This document shows positions 23,793 through 32,838 of a stretch of DNA of 64,000 nucleotides, one piece after another. The stretch spans positions 868,001 through 932,000 of the forward strand of contig CAVUMC010000002.1 in the NCBI GenBank assembly GCA_963742535.1, written 5' to 3'. Both the position numbers and the translations under genes were made by a program. Position 1 is the stretch's first letter, and every line of letters begins with the position of its first letter. The stretch is from VRUE01 sp963742535 (lineage in GTDB: Bacteria > Actinomycetota > Thermoleophilia > Solirubrobacterales > 70-9). The notes under the pieces are model-generated. The model made no database searches. It was not told the DNA's origin and saw only the letters and a program-made list of their open reading frames with translations.

Positions 23793-26054
23793 CTAGATGC
23801 CGGGGGTATCCGGGATTTCGCGCAGCGGCGCGTTGGCAGGGCCACACGCGCGTGGATCGAGGCTGCCGTCCAGCTTCCAAACGGAGATGGGACCACTGCG
23901 CCGGATCGGCTTCGCCGCGGGATCGCCGTGCAGCCACCGCGCCTCGGGCGAGGGCACGGGGTCACCGGTGCTGATGAAATTGAGGAAGGGCGAGGTGACC
24001 AGGTAGTCGAGGTCCACCGCGTTGACCGCGGCGCGGAAGCCGGCGCAGGTAGGGATCGCGTTGTAGGCGCCGTGCGGGCCCTTTTCGCCCAGGTAGACGA
24101 CGCGGTTGGAAAGGTCGGTGCCGAAGAAGCCGTATTGGAGGAAGCCGGCGGTGGTGCCGGCGATCCCAATCCGGGCGCCGCTCTCCCCACGCGCCCACTG
24201 GTAGGCGCTGTCGAGTTGCATGCCGGGGATTTCAGACTCGGGACCGAAGCGATCGCGCAGATAGTGGCGCTGCAATGGGTAGCCGAGCACGAGCACCAGC
24301 AGGGCGAGGGCTGCAAAGCTGCCGGCGACGACACCGCGGGACGCGCCCCGGGCTCGAGCGAAGAGCAAAGCGGCCGGGATGGCCACGACGATCAAGGCCA
24401 AGGGGATGCCAAACGTCCGCGCCGGGTCTCTCAGCGCCGCGTCGGCGCGGTTGGTGATCACGAGCAGCAGGAGCAGGCCAACCAGCAGACCCCACTCTTC
24501 CCAGCCCCAGCGCGGCCAGAAGCCGCCCTGGCGCTCCTCCGCGGCTTCCCGCCCGCCAAACCATGGCTGCGCCGCCAAGAGCACCATGCCCAGCAGGAGC
24601 GGCGGGATCACGTAACGGATGTTGATGCCGAAGCCGACCGGCGCTCCCTCGGCACCAGCGGCACTGAGCGGTGTGAAGATGTAGGCGAGGAACCCGAGCA
24701 GCGCCACCGCTCCCATCCACCGCAGGATCGTCTCGCGCCCGCGCAGCAGGGCGAGCAGGCCACCGGCAACGCCTAGGAGGATCACCAGCGGCCAGAGGGA
24801 GCCGAAGGCCTGGTGCAGACCCGGCTCGAAGTAGTCGCGCCAGACTCCGGTGTCGGTTGCGTAGTGGACGATGTTGAAGTCGGGCCGCCCTTCCTGCAAC
24901 CGCTCCGGGTGCGGCAATCCGATCGGCCCGATGCCCGTCGCCTGCGGCAGCGGGTTGCCGGTGACGATCAGGTTGCGCAGGTACCAGTAGCCGCCACCTA
25001 GTAGCGCAGGGACGAACCACCAGGCGAAGGTGACCCAGCGGCGGCCGGTGGGTGCCAGGACGACCACGGCGAGCGTTAGGGCGGCGGCCATGGCTACGGC
25101 GGTTGACTTTGTTCCGACTGCGAGGCCGACTGCGAGGCCAGCGGCGGCGATTGGCCAGACCAAAGTGCTTGGGCCGGCGGTGCCTGTCACCGGCAGAAGC
25201 GCCCTTCCCTGACGATGACGACCCCAGGCGTGGACGAGGATGGCGGCGGCGGCCAAAAGCAAGGCAGCGGCGACAAGGTCGTTCTTGGCGGCCCCAGGCT
25301 CGCGGACAACAAGCGTGTGGCACTCCAGAACGACTGCAGCAGCGACGACCGTCAGGTGGCCTCTCCGATACGGGCTTCCGATGCACCAAGCTGCCAGGAA
25401 CGCGAGCCCTAGGAAGCTGAAGTTCAAGAAGAGCGACAGCGTGTCTCGGTGCGTCAGCAGGATCCCGGTTGCGTGGAGAAGCTCCGAGTTCTGCGGGTAG
25501 AACCAATTCGTGAAGACCGTCTCCGTGTAGTGCAGTCCCGTTACGGAGTGGCTTTGGACCATGTCCGCAGCAAAAGGCATGTGGTACCAGAGGGAGTCAA
25601 AGTTGAAGATGCCTCGGTCGAGAGCGTCCTTGGTGGTCAAGCCCCAGTGCGCAAAGACCAATGCGATCACGCCAGCTGTGATGACCCATGTCCAAACGCT
25701 GGTGCCGGGGGGTGGCACCGTAGGGGGGCCCGCCGCCGAGGAAGCTTTAGCTACCGGAGGCGGTGGGGGGTCCCCTGCGGTGACAGGACCCGCCGGCAAG
25801 AGCGCACCGGCCATGGCCGCAACCAAGACGGACGCGACAACATAGACCCAGTCGTAGAAGAGCCCAAGCGTGCCCAGAATCTCGCCTAGCCATATGAGCA
25901 GGGCAATTGCCACGACAGCCTCGACCAACCGTGCTTGCGCGCCCTGCCAGGTGGGAATCAGACGCGTGCGCAATCTGTAGGCCGTGAAACCCACGGAGAG
26001 GCCTACTGCGGCTAGCGCCAGGGCGCTGAGGATGTAGGAGCCGGCGCTAACCAC
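23793..26054 (-). CDS. Large multi-pass membrane protein, GT-C glycosyltransferase-like
   Basis: 753 aa from GTG 26054, with about a dozen hydrophobic segments. An early outside loop carries DSLWYHMPFAADMVQSHS, with an acidic pair and a His reminiscent of the first loop of polyprenyl-phosphate-dependent (GT-C) glycosyltransferases. A soluble C-terminal domain follows (YLVTSPFLN, SISVWKLDGS). It probably transfers sugars at the membrane outer face. The exact family is not recognised. It follows ftsB on the same strand. Confidence 0.7.
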   Translation of the reverse strand: MVSAGSYILSALALAAVGLSVGFTAYRLRTRLIPTWQGAQARLVEAVVAIALLIWLGEILGTLGLFYDWVYVVASVLVAAMAGALLPAGPVTAGDPPPPPVAKASSAAGPPTVPPPGTSVWTWVITAGVIALVFAHWGLTTKDALDRGIFNFDSLWYHMPFAADMVQSHSVTGLHYTETVFTNWFYPQNSELLHATGILLTHRDTLSLFLNFSFLGLAFLAAWCIGSPYRRGHLTVVAAAVVLECHTLVVREPGAAKNDLVAAALLLAAAAILVHAWGRHRQGRALLPVTGTAGPSTLVWPIAAAGLAVGLAVGTKSTAVAMAAALTLAVVVLAPTGRRWVTFAWWFVPALLGGGYWYLRNLIVTGNPLPQATGIGPIGLPHPERLQEGRPDFNIVHYATDTGVWRDYFEPGLHQAFGSLWPLVILLGVAGGLLALLRGRETILRWMGAVALLGFLAYIFTPLSAAGAEGAPVGFGINIRYVIPPLLLGMVLLAAQPWFGGREAAEERQGGFWPRWGWEEWGLLVGLLLLLVITNRADAALRDPARTFGIPLALIVVAIPAALLFARARGASRGVVAGSFAALALLVLVLGYPLQRHYLRDRFGPESEIPGMQLDSAYQWARGESGARIGIAGTTAGFLQYGFFGTDLSNRVVYLGEKGPHGAYNAIPTCAGFRAAVNAVDLDYLVTSPFLNFISTGDPVPSPEARWLHGDPAAKPIRRSGPISVWKLDGSLDPRACGPANAPLREIPDTPGI

Positions 26055-26075
26055 CGGTGGCTCCTGAGAGGACCG

Positions 26076-26474
26076 CTAGAGGCCGCGGACGACCAAGGGT
26101 GTCTCGTCGGGCGCGACCATGCCCTGGGCGCGAGCTTTGGCGTTGAGCACGATCGGGTCGTCGGCGTGCTGGATGCGCCAGTGCAGGCGGGTGTTTTCGT
26201 GCTGGACGTCGTGCAGCCGCACCCGCGCGTTCGTCGTCGCCGTGTAGGTCTTGACGAAGTCGATCACCGGGTTGAGGTAGGAGTAGAGGACGGCGAAGAG
26301 AACCAGGGTCAGCGCCACGCGCCCGACGCGGTCCCACTTGATGCGGCTGGCGCCCCGGCGAGCCGCTGGCTTGCGCCGTGCAGCGGGTTTGCGGCGCGCG
26401 CTGCCGCGGGACGGCGTGGAACGGCGTTTCGCCCCGCCTGAGGGGCGTTTCCGCGCCTGGGCACTTGCTGCCAT
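26076..26474 (-). CDS. ftsB: Septum formation initiator, FtsB/DivIC family
   Basis: 132 aa. A long basic cytoplasmic tail (Arg/Lys/Ala-rich) is followed by one membrane helix (VALTLVLFAVLYSYLNPV) and a coiled-coil (TATTNARVRLHDVQHENTRL). It ends in DDPIVLNAKARAQGMVAPDE, the typical FtsB/DivIC tail. It should join FtsL and FtsQ at the division site. Placement directly behind eno is the common order in Gram-positive genomes. Confidence 0.9.
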   Translation of the reverse strand: MAASAQARKRPSGGAKRRSTPSRGSARRKPAARRKPAARRGASRIKWDRVGRVALTLVLFAVLYSYLNPVIDFVKTYTATTNARVRLHDVQHENTRLHWRIQHADDPIVLNAKARAQGMVAPDETPLVVRGL

Positions 26475-26510
26475 GCCCGCTCCTACGCGGTCGGGCCCCG
26501 CATTCCTTCA

Positions 26511-27818
26511 CTAACTCGACCGTTGGTGGAACGCCTGCAAGCCGGGAAATCTCGCCCCGGAGCCCAATTCCTGCTCGATCCGCAGCAGGCGGTTGTACTT
26601 GGCAACGCGATCGGAGCGCGAAGGAGCTCCGGTCTTGATCTGTCCGGCGCCGGTGGCGACAGCCAGGTCGGCGATCGTCGTGTCCTCGGTCTCACCCGAG
26701 CGATGCGAAATCACCGCCGTGTAGCCGGCCTCGCGGGCGATCCGGATCGCCTCCAGCGTCTCGCTCAGGGTGCCGATCTGGTTGACCTTGACCAGGATCG
26801 AGTTGCCGACGCCGAGCTCGATGCCGCGGCGCAGGCGCTCTGGGTTGGTGACGAAGAGGTCGTCGCCAACCAGTTGCACCTTCTCCCCCAGCTTCTCGGT
26901 CAGCAGCTTCCAGCCGTCCCAGTCCTCCTCGTCCATGCCATCCTCGATCGAAAGGATCGGGTAGCGCGAACAGGCGTCCTCCCAGTAGTCGGCCATCTCA
27001 GCCGGTGAGAGCGAACGACCCTCGTGCTCGAGCCTGTAGGAGCCGTTCTCGAAGATCTCGCTGGTCGCCGGGTCGAGGGCGATGAAGACATCGGTGCCAG
27101 GCTCATAGCCGGCCGCCTCGACGCCCGCCAGCACCGCCTGCAAGGCCGCCTCGTTGGACTCCAGATTAGGCGCGAAACCGCCCTCGTCACCGACTGCCGT
27201 GGCGTGACCGGCAGCCGCGAGGCTCTTCTTCAGCGCATGGAAGACCTCGGTCCCGACCCGCAGGCCCTCCGAGAAGCTGCCGGCGCCGGCGGGAACAATC
27301 ATGAACTCCTGGAAGTCGACCGAGTTGTCGGCGTGGGCGCCGCCGTTGAGCACGTTCATCATCGGCACCGGTAGGACGTTTGGCTCGCCCTCTCCGTAGA
27401 GCTTCGCCAGGTAGCGGAAGAGTGCCTCGCCCTCGTACATCGCCGCGGCCTTGGCGGCGGCAAGTGAGACGCCGAGGATTGCATTGGCGCCCAGGCGGCC
27501 CTTGTTCGGCGTGCCGTCGAGCTCGATCATCTTCGCGTCGAGCGCGGCCTGGTCAGCGGCGTCGAAGTCCTTCAGCGCCGCCGCGATCTCACCGTTGACG
27601 TTGTCGACGGCTTGCGAGACACCCTTGCCGACCCAGGCGTCGCCGCCATCGCGCAGCTCAACCGCCTCGAACTCGCCGGTTGAGGCACCAGAGGGCACAG
27701 CGGCCAGACCGCGGGCGCCGGAATCAAGCCCGACTTCAACCTCGACGGTCGGGTTGCCCCTCGAATCGAGGATCTGGCGGGCGTGGATCGAGGCAATGCC
27801 GCTCACGGGGAGCAGCAT
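26511..27818 (-). CDS. eno: Enolase
   Basis: 435 aa. ARQILDSRGNPTVEVEV opens the capping domain, SGASTGEFEAVELRDG is the catalytic loop 1, GGFAPNLESNEAALQ and SIEDGMDEEDW hold the magnesium-binding region, QLVGDDLFVTN follows, and VISHRSGETEDTTIADLAV is the family signature. It converts 2-phosphoglycerate to phosphoenolpyruvate in the cytosol. ATG 27818 is used; an in-frame GTG slightly downstream is possible. Confidence 0.97.
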   Translation of the reverse strand: MLLPVSGIASIHARQILDSRGNPTVEVEVGLDSGARGLAAVPSGASTGEFEAVELRDGGDAWVGKGVSQAVDNVNGEIAAALKDFDAADQAALDAKMIELDGTPNKGRLGANAILGVSLAAAKAAAMYEGEALFRYLAKLYGEGEPNVLPVPMMNVLNGGAHADNSVDFQEFMIVPAGAGSFSEGLRVGTEVFHALKKSLAAAGHATAVGDEGGFAPNLESNEAALQAVLAGVEAAGYEPGTDVFIALDPATSEIFENGSYRLEHEGRSLSPAEMADYWEDACSRYPILSIEDGMDEEDWDGWKLLTEKLGEKVQLVGDDLFVTNPERLRRGIELGVGNSILVKVNQIGTLSETLEAIRIAREAGYTAVISHRSGETEDTTIADLAVATGAGQIKTGAPSRSDRVAKYNRLLRIEQELGSGARFPGLQAFHQRSS

Positions 27819-27857
27819 CCTATTCAGTAAGGCGGCGCTAGACGCGGAGACGCGGCG

Positions 27858-29183
27858 CTATTCGCCGGTGGCGCCAGGGGGAACAGCGCCGGGCACAACG
27901 CCGCCCGGGATTTCGCCTTCGGGCGCCACTGATTCTTCGAGTCCGGACGGGCGCGGCCGCTGCGCAAGCCTCTGGCCTTCCGGAGTGAGCGGGGAGACCG
28001 TGCCGGGCTGCGCCGGTTTGGCCTGCGTCACCGGGGCCGGACAGGCTTCAGCCGGTTTCTTCGGGTCCGCTTCGTAGCAAGCTTCGTTGGTTTCGGCAGG
28101 ACGTCCGCTTGATTCGAAGTTCGAGCAACGCGGGATCGTGTAGTCCGAGGCGCAGAAGGTCCGCGATTCCCAGGTTGAGCTCCAGTTTCGAGCGAAGGCA
28201 GCAAAGTGCTGCTGTTTCGCCTGTTCAGCCAGCTGAGCGCTGATCTGCGACTTGGTTTCGTCGAGCGATTGGACTTTTTCGTTGGTGATCTTCATCACCT
28301 CGAAGACCGTGTAGGTGCCTTTTTCGCTCAGCGGGCCTTCCAGCTCGCCTTGGTCGGCGGCGAAAACCTCTGGGCCGAGCGGTTCGCCGAGCGTTTCTTC
28401 GCTGACCGCCGACTGCAGGCCGCCGTTGCTTTTGGTCGTGTCGGTCGAAAATTCTTTCGCGACTTTTTCCCAGCTTTTGATCGAGTCGTCTTTTTCAAGC
28501 GCCGCTTTGGCTTCTTCGACCTTCGCCTTGTCTTTGTTCTTGATCACCCGAATGTCGCGCGATTCGGGTGTTGTGAACTGACTCGCCTTGGCGGCTTCGT
28601 AATAAGTTTCGATTTCGGCCTTGCTCGGAACCGGCGCTTCTTCGGTGACCTGGTTCTGGACTTTTTCGCTGAGAATCTGGAGTTCTACGCGTTCATTGAC
28701 GTCAGCTTCGGTGAAGTGAGATTCCTTGAGGAATTCTTCGTACTGCTTTTCCGTTTTGAAGGCCTGGCTCTTAAGTTTTTTGAGTTCTTTGGCGATTTCG
28801 GCTTTCGTCACCGAGATGCCCTTTTCCGCCGCCACGCCCTGGATCCAGACCGATTCGATCTTTTCGCCCAGCGCTTTTTCCTTCATTTCGTCGTATTTCG
28901 CATCGCCCGGTTTTGGCACGGGGACTTTTTCCTGAGCGGCGGTCTGTTCGAGCGCGTGCTGGAAGTCTTTGATCGTGATCGTGCCGAGGCCCTCAGGGGC
29001 GTCTTCGATCTTCACGGCTGCGTCAGCGGGCACGCTCGGCTTGCCGATGCCCTCAGCGACGGCGAAGATCACGAAGAGGAGAATGAAGAGCGCTGCAAAG
29101 CCAAGCAGCGTGAGCCGCTGCTGCCCTGCCGACTTCCCTCCCTTGGCGCTAGTGGGTGCCACCGATCGGGCAGCATAAATCAA
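27858..29183 (-). CDS. Exported parvulin-type peptidyl-prolyl isomerase (SurA/PrsA-like)
   Basis: 441 aa, start TTG 29183 (GTG 29162 possible). A membrane anchor at about 26–44 (LLGFAALFILLFVIFAVAEG) is followed by a SurA-N-like helical domain and a parvulin domain with PESRDIRVI, then SWEKVAKEFSTDTTKSNGG and VFAADQGELEGPLSEKGTY. The C-terminal Pro-rich tail has four cysteines. It would help fold exported proteins. The gene uses AAA and GAA codons far more than its neighbours and reads as lower in GC. It lies between mfd and eno, as in related genomes. Confidence 0.88.
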   Translation of the reverse strand: MIYAARSVAPTSAKGGKSAGQQRLTLLGFAALFILLFVIFAVAEGIGKPSVPADAAVKIEDAPEGLGTITIKDFQHALEQTAAQEKVPVPKPGDAKYDEMKEKALGEKIESVWIQGVAAEKGISVTKAEIAKELKKLKSQAFKTEKQYEEFLKESHFTEADVNERVELQILSEKVQNQVTEEAPVPSKAEIETYYEAAKASQFTTPESRDIRVIKNKDKAKVEEAKAALEKDDSIKSWEKVAKEFSTDTTKSNGGLQSAVSEETLGEPLGPEVFAADQGELEGPLSEKGTYTVFEVMKITNEKVQSLDETKSQISAQLAEQAKQQHFAAFARNWSSTWESRTFCASDYTIPRCSNFESSGRPAETNEACYEADPKKPAEACPAPVTQAKPAQPGTVSPLTPEGQRLAQRPRPSGLEESVAPEGEIPGGVVPGAVPPGATGE

Positions 29184-29207
29184 ATGCTCGAGGAAGGGGG
29201 TCCTTGC

Positions 29208-32200
29208 TCAACCGCCGACGCCTGCCTCAGCAGCTTCGCCCTGTGCCTGCTTGGCGTCCCGGATCGCATCGGCCAGCGCCAACACGGCCGCCAATCGCGC
29301 CTCCGGCTCGTTGGGAACACGCATCGCCGCCGTCTGCTCGCGCCACTCATAGATCGCCCCCTCGAGCTTCTCGGTGAGCATGCCCGCCGCCTCCGAATCG
29401 AGTTCGACTCCGGTCACGCTGAGGCGACCGCCGCGGAACTCGACGCTGCGCGCCCCCGCCAGTCCGAGCTCAATCCGTGCTCGCTGTAGGGCGAGCAGGT
29501 TCTCGGCTTCCGGCGGTGGCGGCCCAAAGCGATCGCTGATCTCGTCGCGGATCGCCCGCAGCTCGCCGGGCTCGCGAGCGGCTGCGATGCGACGGTGCAC
29601 ATCGATCTTCGCCGCCTCGAAGGGAATGAAGGAGGCGGGCAGATAGGCATCGACCGGAACGTCGAGCCGCACCGGTTCCGGCGCCTCCTCCCCACCTTCC
29701 CCAGCCTCGCGTGCCGCCCCGACCGCCTCGTCGATCATCTGGCAGTAGAGCTCGAAGCCGACCGCGGCAACGTGACCTGACTGCTCCTCGCCGAGCAGGT
29801 CGCCGGCGCCGCGGATGTCGAGGTCGCGCATCGCGATCTTGAAGCCGGAGCCGAGCTCGGTGTGGTCGGCGAGGGTCGATAGTCGCGCCGCTGCGTCCTC
29901 GGTCAGCGCCTCGGCCGAGGGATAGAGCATGTAGGCGAAGGCACGCTCGCGAGAGCGACCGACGCGGCCGCGAATTTGGTAGGCCTGAGAGAGGCCGAGC
30001 TGGTCGGCACGCTCGACGATCAGCGTGTTGGCGTTTGCGATGTCGAGACCCGACTCGATGATCGTCGTCGTCACCAGGATGTCCGCCTCACCGCGCAGGA
30101 AGGCGAGCATCGTCTCCTCGAGTTGTTTCTCGTCCATCTGCCCGTGCGCTTCGAGGAAGCGGGCTTGCGGCACCAGGCCGCGCAAGCGTTCGGTCGTCTC
30201 GGGCAGCGAGTCGATCCGATTGTGCAGGAAGAAGGCCTGACCGTCGCGCTCGAGCTCGCGGTGGATTGCCTTGGCAACGAGGTCCTCGTCATAGGGCCCG
30301 ACGTAGGTGCGGACCGGGCGCCGCCCCTCGGGCGGGGTCTCGATCGTCGAGATGTCGCGCAGCCCGGCCAGGCTCATCTGCAGCGTGCGCGGAATCGGCG
30401 TCGCCGAGAGCGCCAGCACGTCGACCTTGAGCTTGAGCTGGCGCAGCAGCTCCTTCTGCTTGACCCCGAAGCGTTGCTCCTCGTCGACGATGACGAGGCC
30501 GAGGTCCTTGGCGCGTACGTCGCGCGAGAGCACGCGGTGGGTGCCGATCAGGATGTCGACCTTTCCCGCCTCAAAGCCGGCCAGCACTTCTTTGACTTCA
30601 GCCGGCTTGCGCAAGCGCGAGATGCCCTCGACGACGAAGGGAAGGTCGGCGAGGCGCTCGCGGAAGGTGCCGAAGTGCTGCTGGGCGAGGATCGTCGTCG
30701 GCACCAGAATCAAAACCTGCTTGCCGTCGGCGGCGGACTTGACCGCGGCCCGCAGCGCCACCTCGGTCTTGCCGAAGCCGACGTCGCCGCAGACGAGGCG
30801 GTCCATCGGCTGGTCCGCCTCCATGTCGCCCTTGACCGACTCGATCGCTTCGACCTGGTCGGCGGTCTCGCGGTAGGGGAACGCCGCCTCCATCGTCATC
30901 TGCCACTCGCCGTCGGCGGCGAAGCTGTGGCCCTTGCGGGTCCGCCGCTCCGCATACAGGTTGAGCAGCTCGCCGGCGAGGGCGCCGGCGGCCTTGCGGG
31001 CCCGCGCCTTCATGTTCTGCCAGCGCTTGCCGCCGAGGGCGGAGAGCGTCGGTTCGCCGCCGGCCCCGACGTAGCGACTCAGCTTGGCGAGCTGGTCGGT
31101 GGGGACGAAGACGCGGTCCTCGCCCTTGTATTCGAGGTAGAGGTAGTCGCGGGTGACGCCGCCGACCTCGCGCGTCTCAAAGCCGGCAAAGCGAGCGACG
31201 CCGTGGTCCTCGTGGACGACGTAATCGCCAACCCGCAGTTCGCTGAAGGCGAGGCGGCCGCGGGCGGCGCCAGGGACGCGGGCTTCGGCGCGGCGGCGTC
31301 GGTGGACGAGGCGGCGGTAGGGGTAGACGGCAAGCTTCAACTCAGGACTGACGAAGCCCTCGCGCAGGCGCGCCTCGGCAAAGGTCAGGGCCGGCTTGGG
31401 CGAGAGGCGCCCGCCTTCGAGCAGGGTCGCGTCGAGGCGATCGAGGCCGTAGCGGGCGCGCTCGGCCTCGCCGCGATCGTCGAAGGCGACGACCGTGCGG
31501 TAGCCGGAGCGGACCTGCTTCTCCAGCTCCGCCTCGGCCTCTTTGACGCTGCGGGCGGGCGACTCGGCACGGGCCGCCCGGAAGGCCTCCTCGTCGGCGT
31601 CCCCAGCGCCGCGGAAGGAGAGCGCGGCGCGGGCCGCGAGCGGCTCGGAGACGTCGACGTAGAGGTGGCGGGCATCGTCGTCGTGCATCGCCGTGGTCGC
31701 GTCGTCCCAGTGATCGCGCAGGGCCGGCTCGATCTCCTCGGCGGCGGCGAGGATCACCGCGGTAGCCTCGGGAACGAGGTCGAGCGGAGGGCCGAAGCGA
31801 TCCAGCGGCAGGACCTCGGCCAGGCTCGGCGCCTCCTTGCCTTCTTCCTCGGCCTCCATCGCGGCGAGCTCGGCCAGCTCGCGATGCTCGGCGTCGAGCT
31901 CGGCCGCCGGCGCCAGCTCGACCCGCTCGGCATCGCCGAGCGAGCGCTGGGTGAAGGTCGAGAACCAGCGCATCGACTCGACCTCGTCGCCGAAGAGTTC
32001 GATCCGCACGGCGCGCTCCTCGGTGGCACCGAAGACGTCGAGGATGCCGCCGCGCGAGGCGAACTGGCCGCGCTCCTCGACCTGCTCGACCCGTTCGTAG
32101 CCGGCGCCGTCGAGGTCGCGGAGGACCTGGGCGAGATCGATCTCCTCGCCGGTGGCGACGGCGAAGCCAGCTGGGCGCAGCGCCGCATCAGGCACCGCCT

Positions 32201-32603
32201 CGGCGAGGGCGGTGGCGCTGGCGACGACCACCGCGTCCTGCTCGCGACCGAGCGCATCCAGCGCGTCGATGCGCAAGCCGACCAGGTGGGGCGGCGGACT
32301 CACGTGCGAGGCGAAGCCGGTACCGCGCGACGGATAGAGCCGCACCCGGCGCGGCGCCAGGTAGGCGCGCAGGTCAACGGCGAGATCACGGGCGGAGCGG
32401 TCGTCGGGGCTGACCAACAGCGCCGGTCGCTCAGCCAGGCCTCGATCGTCCTCGAGCAGGGCGGCAAGCAGGAGCGGCCGCAGCATCGAGGAGGCGGGCA
32501 CATCAACCGTTTCGCCGCTCCCAACGGCCTCGCGCACGCGGCCGCTGAGCGCGTGGACGCGCTCGTTCTCGGCGGCAATCTCAACCAGGGGACGAAGACT
32601 CAA
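29208..32603 (-). CDS. mfd: Transcription-repair coupling factor
   Basis: 1131 aa from TTG 32603 (GTG 32624 is the alternative); the longer open frame beyond overlaps the divergent gene and looks non-coding. Domain order is that of Mfd: a UvrB-like N-terminal part (QVEERGQFASRGGILDVFGA), a RID/CarD-like RNA polymerase-binding domain (RVGDYVVHEDHGVARFAGFE), a helicase core with GDVGFGKTEVALRA as Walker A, VIVDEEQRFGVKQKE as Walker B and TTIIESGLDIANANTLIVER as a later motif, QIRGRVGRSRERAFAY, and a TRCF C-terminal domain. It removes stalled polymerase and recruits UvrA. Confidence 0.95.
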   Translation of the reverse strand: MSLRPLVEIAAENERVHALSGRVREAVGSGETVDVPASSMLRPLLLAALLEDDRGLAERPALLVSPDDRSARDLAVDLRAYLAPRRVRLYPSRGTGFASHVSPPPHLVGLRIDALDALGREQDAVVVASATALAEAVPDAALRPAGFAVATGEEIDLAQVLRDLDGAGYERVEQVEERGQFASRGGILDVFGATEERAVRIELFGDEVESMRWFSTFTQRSLGDAERVELAPAAELDAEHRELAELAAMEAEEEGKEAPSLAEVLPLDRFGPPLDLVPEATAVILAAAEEIEPALRDHWDDATTAMHDDDARHLYVDVSEPLAARAALSFRGAGDADEEAFRAARAESPARSVKEAEAELEKQVRSGYRTVVAFDDRGEAERARYGLDRLDATLLEGGRLSPKPALTFAEARLREGFVSPELKLAVYPYRRLVHRRRRAEARVPGAARGRLAFSELRVGDYVVHEDHGVARFAGFETREVGGVTRDYLYLEYKGEDRVFVPTDQLAKLSRYVGAGGEPTLSALGGKRWQNMKARARKAAGALAGELLNLYAERRTRKGHSFAADGEWQMTMEAAFPYRETADQVEAIESVKGDMEADQPMDRLVCGDVGFGKTEVALRAAVKSAADGKQVLILVPTTILAQQHFGTFRERLADLPFVVEGISRLRKPAEVKEVLAGFEAGKVDILIGTHRVLSRDVRAKDLGLVIVDEEQRFGVKQKELLRQLKLKVDVLALSATPIPRTLQMSLAGLRDISTIETPPEGRRPVRTYVGPYDEDLVAKAIHRELERDGQAFFLHNRIDSLPETTERLRGLVPQARFLEAHGQMDEKQLEETMLAFLRGEADILVTTTIIESGLDIANANTLIVERADQLGLSQAYQIRGRVGRSRERAFAYMLYPSAEALTEDAAARLSTLADHTELGSGFKIAMRDLDIRGAGDLLGEEQSGHVAAVGFELYCQMIDEAVGAAREAGEGGEEAPEPVRLDVPVDAYLPASFIPFEAAKIDVHRRIAAAREPGELRAIRDEISDRFGPPPPEAENLLALQRARIELGLAGARSVEFRGGRLSVTGVELDSEAAGMLTEKLEGAIYEWREQTAAMRVPNEPEARLAAVLALADAIRDAKQAQGEAAEAGVGG

Positions 32604-32639
32604 AACGGCCCCGCATGATCGCACCCGCCGAATACCGGG

Positions 32640-32688
32640 GCCGACGGGCCGGAAACGTGTCGATATGTCACGTTTCCGGCCCGTCGGC
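32640..32688. repeat. Perfect 20-bp-arm inverted repeat in divergent promoter region
   Basis: Arm GCCGACGGGCCGGAAACGTG at 32640–32659, nine-base centre, and its exact complement at 32669–32688. It lies between the divergent mfd and GMC oxidoreductase genes, where a terminator is not expected. A cruciform, operator or repeat element are all possible. Confidence 0.85.
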
Positions 32689-32838
32689 GGGAAGGGAGTG
32701 GGTTGGCTGGACAGCCAAGGTGCGGGGTGTCTCCCTAGTATCCGACGCCATGTCCGCGCTGGGAGACGTGGCGGCGGCGCTCTTGCCGCCGGAGGCAGGG
32801 GCCCTGACCCCGAGCGCGTCGCCGGCCTCGCGCGGCGA

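Noticed and set aside
28206..29489. 427-codon plus-strand frame opposite the PPIase
   Set aside because: Phe-rich translation is the mirror of Lys/Glu-rich codons in the real PPIase gene. No start signal or motif.
29976..32618. 880-codon open frame on the plus strand opposite mfd
   Set aside because: It is antisense to a clear, motif-complete mfd. Long antisense frames are common in very GC-rich genes, and the translation shows only low-complexity Arg/Gly/Ala/Leu text.
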